A DNA stretch of 64,000 nucleotides from positions 204,038-268,037 of the forward strand of contig NZ_LMSI01000019.1 in NCBI RefSeq assembly GCF_001428075.1, written 5' to 3'. Position 1 is the stretch's first letter. The number at the start of each line of letters is the position of its first letter. Positions 50,843-59,721 of the stretch are shown one piece after another. The position numbers were made by a program, and so were the translations under genes. The notes under the pieces are model-generated. The model searched no databases, was not told the origin of the DNA, and saw nothing but the letters and a program-made list of their open reading frames with translations. The stretch comes from Arthrobacter sp. Soil764. GTDB lineage: Bacteria; Actinomycetota; Actinomycetes; Actinomycetales; Micrococcaceae.

Positions 50843-51631
50843 ATGACCAACGCTACTGCTGTGCCCGTGGCCGGTGCCACGGCATCCAGTCCTGTGGCTG
50901 ATGCCGACGAGCGCACCCGGGACCGGGTCCTCGCTGCCGTCCTGGAACACGGACCTGTCAGCGCGGCCGAGCTCGGAGACATGCTGGGGTTCACCCCGGC
51001 CGCTGTCCGGCGCCACCTGGACCACCTCTCCCGCGCCGGCGTCATTGAGGTCAAGAAGGTGGCCAAGCCCGGAGCAGGTGCCGGCCGTCCCGCCCGCCGT
51101 TACGTCCTCAGCTCCCAGGGCCAGTCCAGCCTGGGCAACGACTACCTGGACATCGCCGCCCTTGCGCTCCAGCAGCTGCAAAAGGCGGCCGGCCCGGATG
51201 CGGTGCGCGCCTTCGCCGAGGAGCGTTTTGCGGACATGGAGCGCCGCTACGCACCCGAAATCGAGCAGGCCGGGCCGGACATCCGGGACCGGGCCACCGC
51301 CCTCGCAGCTGCCCTGACCCGCGACAACTTCGTGGCCTCCGCCGCGTCCATCGAGGCAAAGGCGCCGCTGCCGGCTGCACTCTCGAGCGTGCAGCTCTGC
51401 CAGGGCCACTGCCCTATACAGCAGCTGGCGGCCCGCTTCCCGGTGTTCTGCGACGTCGAAACCGAAGTTTTCTCAAGACTGGTGGGCGTTGATGTCCGCC
51501 GCCTCTCCACCCTGGCGCGCGGCGGCCACGTCTGCACCACCCACATTCCTACAGGCAGGCTGTCTGCCAAACCGGCCACCGCGCCGGGTGCAGCCCCCGC
51601 CAGCCTGGACGAAGTAACCAACCATCAGTAA
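50843..51631 (+). CDS. sufR: Fe-S cluster-sensing suf operon repressor SufR
   Basis: A 262-residue winged-helix regulator: the DNA-binding part is [20 protein letters not shown]...[20 protein letters not shown]. The C-terminal half supplies cysteines for an Fe-S cluster ([22 protein letters not shown]), as in mycobacterial and cyanobacterial SufR. It heads the suf operon and probably represses it when clusters are plentiful. ATG 50843 is used; an in-frame GTG at 50834 lies 6 nt after CATGAT and could be a leaderless start giving three extra residues. sufB follows 11 bp downstream. Confidence 0.92.
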   Translation: MTNATAVPVAGATASSPVADADERTRDRVLAAVLEHGPVSAAELGDMLGFTPAAVRRHLDHLSRAGVIEVKKVAKPGAGAGRPARRYVLSSQGQSSLGNDYLDIAALALQQLQKAAGPDAVRAFAEERFADMERRYAPEIEQAGPDIRDRATALAAALTRDNFVASAASIEAKAPLPAALSSVQLCQGHCPIQQLAARFPVFCDVETEVFSRLVGVDVRRLSTLARGGHVCTTHIPTGRLSAKPATAPGAAPASLDEVTNHQ

Positions 51632-51642
51632 GAAAGGCCGTG

Positions 51643-53106
51643 ATGACGGACCAACTATCAGAGAAAGCAGTAGCCGAAAACACTGTGATCTCGGAGATTC
51701 TGGAAAAGAATCCCGAGCTCCACGGCATCGGCAACTACGAGTACGGGTGGGCTGACAAGAATGACGTCGGCGCCAACGCACGCCGTGGGCTCAGCGAAGA
51801 AGTCGTCCGGGACATTTCGGCCAAAAAGAGCGAGCCGGAGTGGATGCTTGACCTGCGCCTGAAGGGCCTCAAGTACTTCGACCGCAAGCCAATGCCCACC
51901 TGGGGTGCGGATCTGTCGGGCATCGATTTCGACAACATCAAGTACTTCGTCCGTTCCACCGAGAAGCAGGCTGCCTCCTGGGACGACCTCCCCGAGGACA
52001 TCAAGAACACCTACGACAAGCTGGGCATCCCCGAGGCCGAGAAGCAGCGCCTGGTTTCCGGCGTCGCCGCCCAGTACGAGTCCGAGGTTGTTTACCACCA
52101 GCTGCGCGAGGATCTTGAGCGGCAGGGCGTCATCTTCCTGGACACCGACACCGCCTTGAAGGAACACCCGGAGATCTTCCAGGAGTACTTCGGCACCGTC
52201 ATCCCGGTGGGCGACAACAAGTTCGCCTCCCTGAACACGGCAGTCTGGTCCGGCGGCTCCTTTGTCTATGTTCCCAAGGGCGTCCACGTGGACATCCCCC
52301 TGCAGGCATACTTCCGCATCAACACCGAAAACATGGGCCAGTTTGAGCGGACCCTGATCATCGCGGACGAGGATTCCTACGTCCACTACATCGAGGGCTG
52401 CACGGCTCCCATTTACACGTCGGATTCCCTGCACTCCGCAGTGGTGGAAATCATCGTGAAGAAGGGCGCCCGGGTCCGGTACACCACCATCCAGAACTGG
52501 TCCAACAACGTGTACAACCTGGTGACCAAGCGTGCCATCTGCGAAGAAGGCGCCACCATGGAATGGGTCGACGGCAACATCGGCTCCAAGGTCACCATGA
52601 AGTACCCGGCCGTATACCTGGTGGGCGAGCACGCCAAGGGCGAGACCCTGTCCATCGCGTTCGCCGGCGAAGGCCAGCACCAGGACACCGGCTCCAAGAT
52701 GGTGCACATTGCGCCGAACACCAAGAGCTCCATTATCTCCAAGTCCGTGGCCCGCGGCGGCGGACGCGCAGCATACCGCGGCCTGGTCCAGGTCCGTGAA
52801 GGCGCCAAGCACTCCGCCAACACCGTCCGCTGTGACGCCCTGCTCGTTGACACCATCAGCCGCTCGGACACCTACCCGTACATCGACATCCGTGAGGACG
52901 ACGTTGTGATGGGCCATGAGGCAACTGTTTCCCGCGTCAGCGAAGAGCAGCTCTTCTACCTGATGTCCCGCGGCATGCGCGAAGACGAAGCCATGGCGAT
53001 GATCGTGCGCGGCTTCATCGAGCCGATTGCCCGCGAGCTCCCCATGGAGTACGCACTCGAGCTGAACCGCCTCATTGAACTGCAGATGGAAGGGTCCGTC
53101 GGATAA
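51643..53106 (+). CDS. sufB: Fe-S cluster assembly protein SufB
   Basis: Scaffold subunit of the SufBCD complex that builds Fe-S clusters. The 487 residues include [40 protein letters not shown] with the cluster-linked Cys, and the C-terminal [18 protein letters not shown]. No intein is present, unlike SufB of several mycobacteria. The ATG is preceded by AGAAAGG; a GTG one codon earlier is too close to that site. It is 2 bp from sufD. Confidence 0.97.
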   Translation: MTDQLSEKAVAENTVISEILEKNPELHGIGNYEYGWADKNDVGANARRGLSEEVVRDISAKKSEPEWMLDLRLKGLKYFDRKPMPTWGADLSGIDFDNIKYFVRSTEKQAASWDDLPEDIKNTYDKLGIPEAEKQRLVSGVAAQYESEVVYHQLREDLERQGVIFLDTDTALKEHPEIFQEYFGTVIPVGDNKFASLNTAVWSGGSFVYVPKGVHVDIPLQAYFRINTENMGQFERTLIIADEDSYVHYIEGCTAPIYTSDSLHSAVVEIIVKKGARVRYTTIQNWSNNVYNLVTKRAICEEGATMEWVDGNIGSKVTMKYPAVYLVGEHAKGETLSIAFAGEGQHQDTGSKMVHIAPNTKSSIISKSVARGGGRAAYRGLVQVREGAKHSANTVRCDALLVDTISRSDTYPYIDIREDDVVMGHEATVSRVSEEQLFYLMSRGMREDEAMAMIVRGFIEPIARELPMEYALELNRLIELQMEGSVG

Positions 53107-53108
53107 CG

Positions 53109-54392
53109 ATGACTGAAATCACTACTGAAAAGGCACGCATCGGCGCGCCCTCAGCCCAGCCGTTCATCGACGGCTTCACCGAAGAGGGCGAGAGCCTCTC
53201 GCCGATCAACGCCAACGGCAAAGCCCCGCTTGCGGGCGCTTCAGCCAAGAGCCACTCCCACGGCGGCGGCGTGGGCGTACCGGACAGCTCACGCGCCGGA
53301 CGGCTGACGTCCTACAAGCTCGCTGACTTCAAGCCGCTCACCGGCATGGAGGAGGACTGGCGCTTCACCCCGCTGAAGCGGCTCCGCGGCCTTCACTCGG
53401 AGGTCCTGTCCGGCGCGGCTCCCACCGTGATCGTCAAGGGCCCGGAGGGCGTCATTGTCGAGGGCGTCGGCCGCGACGACCAGCGGATCGGTACCGCCGG
53501 CATCCCCGAGGACCGCGTCTCCGCCAACGCCTGGGAGAACTTCGCCCAGGCCACCGTGGTGACCATCCCCGCGGAGTTCGAAGCCTTGACGGAGATCACC
53601 GTCGACATCGAAGGCACGTCCCTGGACGCCGCTGCCCAGCACCTCGTCATTGTTGCGGAAAAGTTCTCCAAGGCTGTTGTAATCCTGAACCACAAGGGCT
53701 CAGCAGTCGTCTCGGAGAACGTCGAGATCATTGTGGAAGACGGCGCCAACCTGACGGTTATCACGCTGCAGGAATGGAATGACGACGCCGTCCACGCCTC
53801 CTCCCAGCAGGCAAAGATCGGTCGTGACGCCAAACTCAAGCATGTCATGGTGAGCCTTGGTGGGGACCTGGTGCGCGTCACGCCGTCGGCCCGCTTCACC
53901 GCCCCCGGTGGCGAGGCCGAACTGTTCGGCCTGTACTTCGCCGACGCCGGCCAGCACCTTGAGCAGCGTCTCTTCGTTGACCACGCGGTGCCCAACTGCA
54001 AGTCCAACGTCCTCTACAAGGGTGCCCTGCAGGGCCGCAACGCCCACGCTGTCTGGGTTGGTGACGTCCTGATCCGCAAGGAAGCAGAAGGCACCGACAC
54101 TTACGAGGCCAACCGCAACCTGCTGCTCACCGACGGTGCCCGCGCTGACTCGGTGCCCAACCTCGAAATCGAGACAGGGCTGATCGAGGGTGCAGGCCAC
54201 GCCAGCGCCACCGGCCGGATGGATGACGAGCACCTGTTCTACCTGATGGCCCGTGGCATCCCCGAGGATGTTGCCCGCCGACTGGTGGTCCGGGGCTTCC
54301 TGAACGAAATCATCCAGCAGATCAAGGTCCCCTCCATCGAGGAGCGGCTGACCGAAGCTGTTGAGCACGAACTCGCACTGACGGACAACTAG
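53109..54392 (+). CDS. sufD: Fe-S cluster assembly protein SufD
   Basis: A 427-residue SufB paralogue and SufBCD partner. The beta-helix core is recognisable from GGEAELFGLYFADAGQHLEQR, NCKSNVLYKGALQGRNAHAVWVG, and SDGxF-like HASATGRMDDEHLFYLMARG; the C-terminal LVVRGFLNEIIQQI matches the SufB end. An N-terminal ~60-residue low-complexity stretch (His/Gly-rich SHSHGGGVG) precedes TSYKLADFKPL. Confidence 0.95.
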   Translation: MTEITTEKARIGAPSAQPFIDGFTEEGESLSPINANGKAPLAGASAKSHSHGGGVGVPDSSRAGRLTSYKLADFKPLTGMEEDWRFTPLKRLRGLHSEVLSGAAPTVIVKGPEGVIVEGVGRDDQRIGTAGIPEDRVSANAWENFAQATVVTIPAEFEALTEITVDIEGTSLDAAAQHLVIVAEKFSKAVVILNHKGSAVVSENVEIIVEDGANLTVITLQEWNDDAVHASSQQAKIGRDAKLKHVMVSLGGDLVRVTPSARFTAPGGEAELFGLYFADAGQHLEQRLFVDHAVPNCKSNVLYKGALQGRNAHAVWVGDVLIRKEAEGTDTYEANRNLLLTDGARADSVPNLEIETGLIEGAGHASATGRMDDEHLFYLMARGIPEDVARRLVVRGFLNEIIQQIKVPSIEERLTEAVEHELALTDN

Positions 54393-54415
54393 AAGCTACG
54401 GAGCACGGTTTTCAG

Positions 54416-54775
54416 ATGACTGACCAGCCAAAGGGCGAGCTTGTCTGCAAGGTGGACGAAATCCAGGTGAAGCAGGCGCTGCGGATCCTGATCGACGACT
54501 ACCCTGTGGCGATCGTCAAGGATTCCATGGGGGAGATCCACGCTATCGGCGACACCTGCTCGCACGCGGACATTTCATTGTCCGAAGGCGACGTGGATGG
54601 CTGCACCATCGAGTGCTGGGGCCATGGCTCGCAGTTCGACCTCCGCAGCGGCCAGCCGCTGCAGCTGCCAGCCTACGATCCCGTCCCGGTATTCGCCGTC
54701 GAGATCGCAGGGGATGAGGTCTACGTGGATGTCACCAACGTCCTCAACGGCGCCGAAGCTCCGAACTTCAGCTAG
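54416..54775 (+). CDS. Rieske [2Fe-2S] ferredoxin
   Basis: A 119-residue single-domain Rieske protein of the dioxygenase-ferredoxin type. Cluster ligands are the CSH (C-x-H) near residue 45 and the CWGH (C-x2-H) near residue 63. No partner oxygenase is nearby; its position between sufD and sufC is common in this bacterial group and suggests electron supply to, or a test substrate of, Fe-S assembly. The specific role is not established. Confidence 0.92.
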   Translation: MTDQPKGELVCKVDEIQVKQALRILIDDYPVAIVKDSMGEIHAIGDTCSHADISLSEGDVDGCTIECWGHGSQFDLRSGQPLQLPAYDPVPVFAVEIAGDEVYVDVTNVLNGAEAPNFS

Positions 54776-54855
54776 CACCACAGAATTACGAACCACACTT
54801 CCAGACACAGAGCGCACCGCAGCCGGCAGGCGCGGCGCAGAGGAGAACAAGACAT

Positions 54856-55650
54856 ATGTCTACTCTTGAGATCAAGGACCTGCACGTCAGCATTGAGACG
54901 GAACAGGGCACCAAGGAAATCCTGAAGGGCGTCAGCCTGACCATCCGCACCGGCGAAACCCACGCCATCATGGGCCCGAACGGCTCCGGCAAGTCCACCC
55001 TGGCCTCAACCATCGCCGGGCACCCCCGCTACAACGTGACCAGCGGCTCCATCACCCTGGACGGCGAGGACGTGCTGGAGATGAGCGTGGACGAGCGTGC
55101 CCGCGCCGGTGTCTTCCTGGCCATGCAGTACCCGGTGGAGGTCCCCGGTGTCAGCATGACCAACTTCCTGCGTACCGCGAAGACCGCCATCGACGGTGAA
55201 GCCCCCAAGCTGCGTACCTGGACCAAGGACGTCAAGGCTGCCATGGAACAGCTGCGGATCGACGCTGATTTTGCCCAGCGCAACGTCAACGAAGGTTTCT
55301 CCGGCGGCGAGAAGAAGCGGGTGGAGATCCTCCAGCTGGAACTCTTCAAGCCCAAGTTCGCCATCCTGGACGAGACCGACTCAGGCCTGGACGTTGACGC
55401 GCTGAAGGTTGTTTCCGAGGGCGTCAACCGCGCCCACGCCGAGGGCAACATGGGCACGCTGCTCATTACGCACTACACCCGCATCCTGCGCTACATCAAG
55501 CCTGACTTCGTCCATGTGTTCGTGGACGGCCAGGTTGTGGAAGAAGGCGGCCCCGAACTGGCCGACCGCCTCGAAGAAGAAGGCTACGACCGGTACGCCA
55601 AGGGCGCCGGCGCAGCCACCATCGCGGCCCCCGCCGCAGCACAGGCCTAG
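54856..55650 (+). CDS. sufC: Fe-S cluster assembly ATPase SufC
   Basis: ABC-type ATPase that drives conformational change of SufBCD. The 264 residues have Walker A MGPNGSGKSTLAS (near residue 36), the signature NEGFSGGEKKRVEILQL, Walker B KFAILDETDSGLD, and ITHYTRIL with the switch His. The Ala-rich tail is unremarkable. It follows the Rieske gene by 80 bp and sufT follows it by 12 bp. Confidence 0.97.
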   Translation: MSTLEIKDLHVSIETEQGTKEILKGVSLTIRTGETHAIMGPNGSGKSTLASTIAGHPRYNVTSGSITLDGEDVLEMSVDERARAGVFLAMQYPVEVPGVSMTNFLRTAKTAIDGEAPKLRTWTKDVKAAMEQLRIDADFAQRNVNEGFSGGEKKRVEILQLELFKPKFAILDETDSGLDVDALKVVSEGVNRAHAEGNMGTLLITHYTRILRYIKPDFVHVFVDGQVVEEGGPELADRLEEEGYDRYAKGAGAATIAAPAAAQA

Positions 55651-55662
55651 TAAGGACTTGTC

Positions 55663-55995
55663 ATGACCGAAATCAAGCCGGGCCGCACGGCCCTGGAGGA
55701 CGTCGAAGAGGCGCTCAAGGACGTCATCGACCCTGAGCTTGGCGTCAATGTTGTGGACTTGGGCCTGTTGTACGGCCTGAAGTACTCCGACGATGACGGT
55801 GCGCTGCTGATCGACATGACGCTCACCACCGCCGCCTGCCCGCTCACCGATGTGCTCGAGGAGCAGGTAGGCCAGGCACTGGACGGCGTTGTGGACGACT
55901 GGCGCCTGAACTGGGTGTGGATGCCGCCTTGGGGTCCGGAGCGGATCACCGACGACGGCAAGGACCAGATGAGGGCCCTCGGCTTCAACATCTAA
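55663..55995 (+). CDS. sufT: SufT-like metal-sulfur cluster biosynthesis protein (DUF59/MIP18)
   Basis: A 110-residue MIP18-family protein involved in Fe-S cluster maturation or transfer. Family segments are LKDVIDPELGVNVVDLGLLYGL and DMTLTTAACPLTDVLEEQV with the conserved Cys. Last gene of the suf operon. The cysteine desulfurase SufS and sulfur carrier SufU, often found between sufC and sufT in actinobacteria, are absent here. Confidence 0.93.
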   Translation: MTEIKPGRTALEDVEEALKDVIDPELGVNVVDLGLLYGLKYSDDDGALLIDMTLTTAACPLTDVLEEQVGQALDGVVDDWRLNWVWMPPWGPERITDDGKDQMRALGFNI

Positions 55996-56173
55996 AAAAA
56001 GTACGACGACGGCGGGTCACCTTCCCCAGGGAAGGTGACCTCCCTCGCCAATCTCGCAAGCTCGAATGGGGCCCCTCGGGAGCGTGGGCCCACCCACCGG
56101 CCCCACGCATCGACTGCTCCGTACCTGCCGTTATCACGCGTGAAAACGGCAGGTACGCAGCAATCGATGGGGT
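55996..56173. repeat. densely structured intergenic element
   Basis: Three consecutive inverted repeats fill the gap between convergent genes. H1: GGTCACCTTCC/GGAAGGTGACC (56015-56040), a terminator-like stem. H2: TGGGGCC (56067)/GGCCCCA (56099). H3: a ~70-nt imperfect dyad from 56101 to 56172 with core GTACCTGCCGTT/AACGGCAGGTAC, outer CATCGA/TCGATG and CCCCA/TGGGG, and the palindrome TCACGCGTGA at its tip. The amount of structure exceeds what a terminator needs and may mark a dispersed intergenic repeat or small RNA. Confidence 0.6.
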
Positions 56174-57055
56174 TTAAAGAGTGGCGGCGCTGAAGGTGTC
56201 GCACTGCTTGATATCGCCGGACTGGTAGCCCCGCGTGAACCAGCGCTGGCGTTCCTCACTGGAACCGTGCGTCCAGCCCTCAGGGGAGACCCGGCCGGTG
56301 GCGGCTTTCTGGATCCGGTCATCGCCCACCGATGCGGCGGCGGACAACGCATCGTTCACATCCTGCTCGGTGAGGGGTTCCAGGTACGGCTGCCCCGTTG
56401 CGGGATCCGCCGTGGTGGAAGCGTACTTGGCCCACAGACCGGCGTAGCAGTCGGCCTGCAGCTCGGTGCGGACGGACCCGGACTCCGGTCCCTGCGGATC
56501 CTGCTGCGCACGCCCCAGGTCGCCGAGGACGTTCTGGATGTGGTGGCCGAATTCGTGGGCCACCACGTACTCCTGAGCCAGGGGGCCGCCGGAGGAACCA
56601 AAGCGGTCCACCAGTTCCTGGAAGAAGCCGGGATCGAAGTACGCGGTGGTATCCGTGGGGCAGTAGAAGGGGCCCACATCGGACGTTGCGGACCCGCACC
56701 CGGTGTTGGTGCCGCCGCTGAAGATCACTGCCTCCGGGCGGGGGTACTGCACGTTGTACTGCTTCAGGTAGCCGGGCCAGAACGCGTTGAGGCTGTTGAC
56801 GGTGCCGGTGATCCGGCAGTCAAGCCGCGCGTCGGCGTCCGCCCCGGTGCTGCAGGCCGGAGCCGTGCCCTGGGACTGTCCGGCGGTTCCGCCGTCAGTC
56901 AGTCCTCCGAGCATGTTGGGATTGATGCCAAGCAGGAGCGCAACGAGCAGCACCAGGCCGCCACCGATTCCGCCACCGATTTTCACGCCGGTGCCCATGC
57001 CCCGCCGGTCCTGGACCTGGGACGGATCAAGCTGCACGTTGTCATTGAAACTCAT
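56174..57055 (-). CDS. YpfJ-type neutral zinc metallopeptidase, membrane anchored
   Basis: A 293-residue member of the KPN_02809/YpfJ family. A hydrophobic segment at about residues 25-45 (GGGIGGGLVLLVALLLGI) anchors it with the catalytic part outside. The zinc motif is VVAHEFGHHIQNVLG (HExxH), with the third ligand in ELQADCYAG. Cys pairs (ACSTG..LDC; CGSA..FYC) suggest disulfides outside the cell. The ATG at 57055 is chosen because TATTGT lies 6 nt upstream; the extra 72 in-frame codons before it lie antisense to the ligase gene. Confidence 0.9.
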   Translation of the reverse strand: MSFNDNVQLDPSQVQDRRGMGTGVKIGGGIGGGLVLLVALLLGINPNMLGGLTDGGTAGQSQGTAPACSTGADADARLDCRITGTVNSLNAFWPGYLKQYNVQYPRPEAVIFSGGTNTGCGSATSDVGPFYCPTDTTAYFDPGFFQELVDRFGSSGGPLAQEYVVAHEFGHHIQNVLGDLGRAQQDPQGPESGSVRTELQADCYAGLWAKYASTTADPATGQPYLEPLTEQDVNDALSAAASVGDDRIQKAATGRVSPEGWTHGSSEERQRWFTRGYQSGDIKQCDTFSAATL

Positions 57056-57061
57056 ATCGTC

Positions 57062-57067
57062 ACAATA
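57062..57067 (-). promoter_or_regulatory. -10 element, leaderless metallopeptidase gene
   Basis: TATTGT on the minus strand ends 6 nt before the ATG at 57055. Confidence 0.5.
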
Positions 57068-57101
57068 CCCGCGGGCCGGGGACTCAACCCATGGCGGCCG
57101 G

Positions 57102-57107
57102 TAAAGT
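57102..57107 (+). promoter_or_regulatory. -10 element, leaderless acyl-CoA ligase gene
   Basis: TAAAGT ends 6 nt before the GTG at 57114. With the previous entry it forms a compact divergent promoter of only 58 bp between the two start codons. Confidence 0.5.
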
Positions 57108-57113
57108 TGGTTC

Positions 57114-58520
57114 GTGCCTTTCCTCGACAAGATCCAGCTCTGGGCTGGGCAACGGCCGCACGACACCGCCGTGGTGATCGCCGGAAGGCGCCTTGCCTGG
57201 GCGGAGCTGCTGGATTCCGCTGCCGGACTGGTGCCGGAAACGAAGTCAGTCACCACCTTGTGCGAGTCCAACTCCGTGGACTTCGCCGTGAAGTTCTCTG
57301 CCGCCGTGGCCGGAAACCGCCAGTGCGCTGTCCTGGATCCTTCCTGGCCCGCACCCCTTCAGGAGGACATTGTCCGGCGGGTGGAGGCCTGCGCCGTTCC
57401 GGCCCCGGTCTCCCCGGATGACGACCTGGCTGATGGCCCGCCTGACGCCGGCTTCCTCATCGGCCTGACCTCCGGCACCACGTCCGTGCCCAAGGCATTT
57501 ACGCGTTCGCGGCGGTCATGGCAGCAGTCCTTCGACGCCTCGATCGAGTTTTTCGGGCTTCGGCAGGATGACGTCACCCTTGCGCCCGGCCCGCTGGCCG
57601 CCAGCCTGAACCTCTACGCCCTGGCCGAATGCCTCTACGCCGGGTCCGAGTTCCAGACGCTGGAGACGTTCGACGTCGGCGACGTCCACGCTGCCATCAC
57701 GCATGACAGGGTGACCCGCCTGGTACTGGTGCCCACCATGCTGCGGATGCTCAGCGAACGGGGGATGACGGGGTGCGTCGACGCTTCCGGTATCCGCACC
57801 ATCATCTGTGCCGGCTCCAAGCTCGACGCCCGGACCCTGGAAGCGGCCCGGCGCTGGGCTCCTAATGCCACCATTTACGAGTACTACGGCGCCTCCGAGC
57901 TGAGCTTCGTCTCCGGCCTTGGCCTGGCCCCAGGGCAGGACGCGGCCGCGGGCGGCACCGGAATCGGGCGGCCCTTTCCCGGCGTCGACGTCCGGATCCT
58001 GGACGACGACGGCATCGTGGTTCCGGCGGGTGGCTACGGCAACATCTGCGTCCGCAGCGGCATGGTGAGCAACGGTTACCTGTGGGGCGATGACGGCGAG
58101 GCGCTGCGGTCCTTTGGTGACTGGTACACGGTGGGGGACCAGGGCTACCTCCTGGACGGGGAGCTGCACATCCTTGGCCGCCGCGCCGATATGATCCTTA
58201 CCGCCGGACGGAACGTCTACCCACACGAGGTGGAGCTGGCCCTGGCCGCAGTCCCCGGCGTTGCGGCAGCGGTGGCCGCCGGCATGCCGGACGATCTGCG
58301 CGGCCAGCGGATAGTGGCGGGGGTGGTGGCGTCCCATGGCGGGCTTACGGCAACGCAGCTGCGGGCCGGCCTGGAGGACATCCTGTCCCGGCACAAGCGG
58401 CCCCTGCAGTACTACCTCCTGCCGGAACTTCCCACCACAGACCGCGGAAAGGTCAGCCGGAACCTGCTGATGGAGTGGATCAATGCCCGGGACCCCAGGG
58501 TACGGGCCCTTGGCGGCTGA
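57114..58520 (+). CDS. AMP-forming acyl-CoA ligase, YhfT-like
   Basis: A 468-residue member of the ANL superfamily that activates a carboxylic acid via an acyl-adenylate. The P-loop-like motif reads LTSGTTSVPKAF (Ser where Gly is usual), followed by IYEYYGASELSF, the hinge region DWYTVGDQGYL, LHILGRRADMILTAGRNVYP, and catalytic Lys in TDRGKVSRN. It overlaps the thiolase gene by 38 bp and converges on the biotin transporter operon. This pairing recalls Bacillus yhfUTS (bioY, ligase, thiolase). The acid substrate is unknown; pimelate or a short fatty acid is speculative. Confidence 0.85.
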   Translation: MPFLDKIQLWAGQRPHDTAVVIAGRRLAWAELLDSAAGLVPETKSVTTLCESNSVDFAVKFSAAVAGNRQCAVLDPSWPAPLQEDIVRRVEACAVPAPVSPDDDLADGPPDAGFLIGLTSGTTSVPKAFTRSRRSWQQSFDASIEFFGLRQDDVTLAPGPLAASLNLYALAECLYAGSEFQTLETFDVGDVHAAITHDRVTRLVLVPTMLRMLSERGMTGCVDASGIRTIICAGSKLDARTLEAARRWAPNATIYEYYGASELSFVSGLGLAPGQDAAAGGTGIGRPFPGVDVRILDDDGIVVPAGGYGNICVRSGMVSNGYLWGDDGEALRSFGDWYTVGDQGYLLDGELHILGRRADMILTAGRNVYPHEVELALAAVPGVAAAVAAGMPDDLRGQRIVAGVVASHGGLTATQLRAGLEDILSRHKRPLQYYLLPELPTTDRGKVSRNLLMEWINARDPRVRALGG

Positions 58521-59712
58521 CGTCCTGCCGGCCGGGCTCCTGCCGGCGGACCGCCAGCCCGTGATCATCGCCGCGCGCCGCACCCCGGTGTGCCCCGTCA
58601 ACGGAGCCCTGCGGACCCTCCGGGCACATGAACTGCTGGCGCCGGTCCTTCGCAGCCTTGTTGCCGAGCTGTCATTGGATCCGGGGTGTGTTGCCGACGT
58701 CGTGGTCGGCAATGCCGTGGGCGGCGGCGGAAACGTGGCCAGGCTCGCCCTGCTGGAGGCGGGATTTCCCGTCACCGTGCCGGGGATCACCGTGGACCGG
58801 CAATGCGGCTCAGGCCTGGACGCCATCGTCCTCGCCGCCCGGCTGGTTGCGGCCGGTGGCAGCCCGCTCTACCTGGCAGGGGGAGTGGAGAGCACCAGTA
58901 CCGCGCCCCTGCGCGCGCACCGGAAGGACGACGGCGGCCCGGAGTTCTACCACCGCGCCCAGTTTGTGCCGGCGGGCTTTGGGGATCCGGACATGGGCGT
59001 CGCCGCGGAAACGGTGGCGGAGGAATACGGCGTGGGCAGGGACCGCCAGGATGCCTTTGCGCTGGCCAGCCACCGGAAAGCCCTCGCGGCGGTCAGCGGG
59101 GGGCGGTTTTCAGACGAAATCGTGCCGCTGGCCACTGCTGCCGGGGCTGTTTCCACCGATGGCGGGCCGCGCGCCGGCCTAAACCCCGCCATCATGGCGA
59201 GGTTCCCTGCCGCCTTCGTGCCCGGGGGGACCGTCACCGCCGGAAACTCCTGCTTTGACGCGGACGCCGCATCCGCCGTCGTCATCACTTCCCTTGAGCT
59301 CGCGCGGCAGCTGGGGGTGCACGATGGCCTGCTGGTGCGCGGCACAAGCACCGCGGGCGTGGCCCCGCAGGTGCTGGGGATCGGCGCTGCCCCCGCGGCC
59401 CGGGAGGTGCTGGCCGGAGCCGGTGTATCAGCCGGGGAGGTGGACCTGGTGGAATTCAATGAGGCCTTCGCATCCCAGACACTTGCCTGCCTGGACCAGC
59501 TGGGCATTGATGCCGGGCGGGTGAACCTGGACGGCGGCGCGCTGGCGCTGGGGCATGCCTATGGTGCCTCCGGCGCGGTCCTGGTGACGCGGCTGCTGGC
59601 CCAGGCGCGGAGGGCGGGTGTTCCGGGAACGTTGGGGCTGGCGATGATCAGCATGGCCGGTGGCATGGGGACCGCGGCGCTGCTTGAGTACTGCGTGCCC
59701 TCACAAGCCTGA
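58483..59712 (+). CDS. thiolase-family protein with altered active site
   Basis: A 409-residue acetyl-CoA acetyltransferase homologue. The acyl-accepting Cys108 is present in VDRQCGSGLDA, as is His358 in LALGHAYGASG (usual GHP changed to GHA). The second catalytic Cys, normally in a C-terminal CxGGGxG motif, is replaced: the sequence reads ISMAGGMG, putting Ser390 in that position. Claisen condensation chemistry would therefore be impaired or changed. It starts at ATG 58483 with GGAG upstream, inside the ligase gene. Likely works on the ligase product. Confidence 0.85.
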   Translation: MPGTPGYGPLAADVLPAGLLPADRQPVIIAARRTPVCPVNGALRTLRAHELLAPVLRSLVAELSLDPGCVADVVVGNAVGGGGNVARLALLEAGFPVTVPGITVDRQCGSGLDAIVLAARLVAAGGSPLYLAGGVESTSTAPLRAHRKDDGGPEFYHRAQFVPAGFGDPDMGVAAETVAEEYGVGRDRQDAFALASHRKALAAVSGGRFSDEIVPLATAAGAVSTDGGPRAGLNPAIMARFPAAFVPGGTVTAGNSCFDADAASAVVITSLELARQLGVHDGLLVRGTSTAGVAPQVLGIGAAPAAREVLAGAGVSAGEVDLVEFNEAFASQTLACLDQLGIDAGRVNLDGGALALGHAYGASGAVLVTRLLAQARRAGVPGTLGLAMISMAGGMGTAALLEYCVPSQA

Positions 59713-59721
59713 TCTTCAGGC
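59707..59721. terminator. minimal hairpin holding two convergent stop codons
   Basis: GCCTGA-TCT-TCAGGC. The thiolase TGA is in the left arm and the bioN TGA (complement TCA) in the right arm; only 3 bp separate the genes. Too small to be a strong terminator. Confidence 0.35.

Noticed and set aside
51643..53106. Possible intein in sufB, as in some mycobacteria
   Set aside because: The frame is 487 residues, the normal intein-free length, with no splicing motifs.
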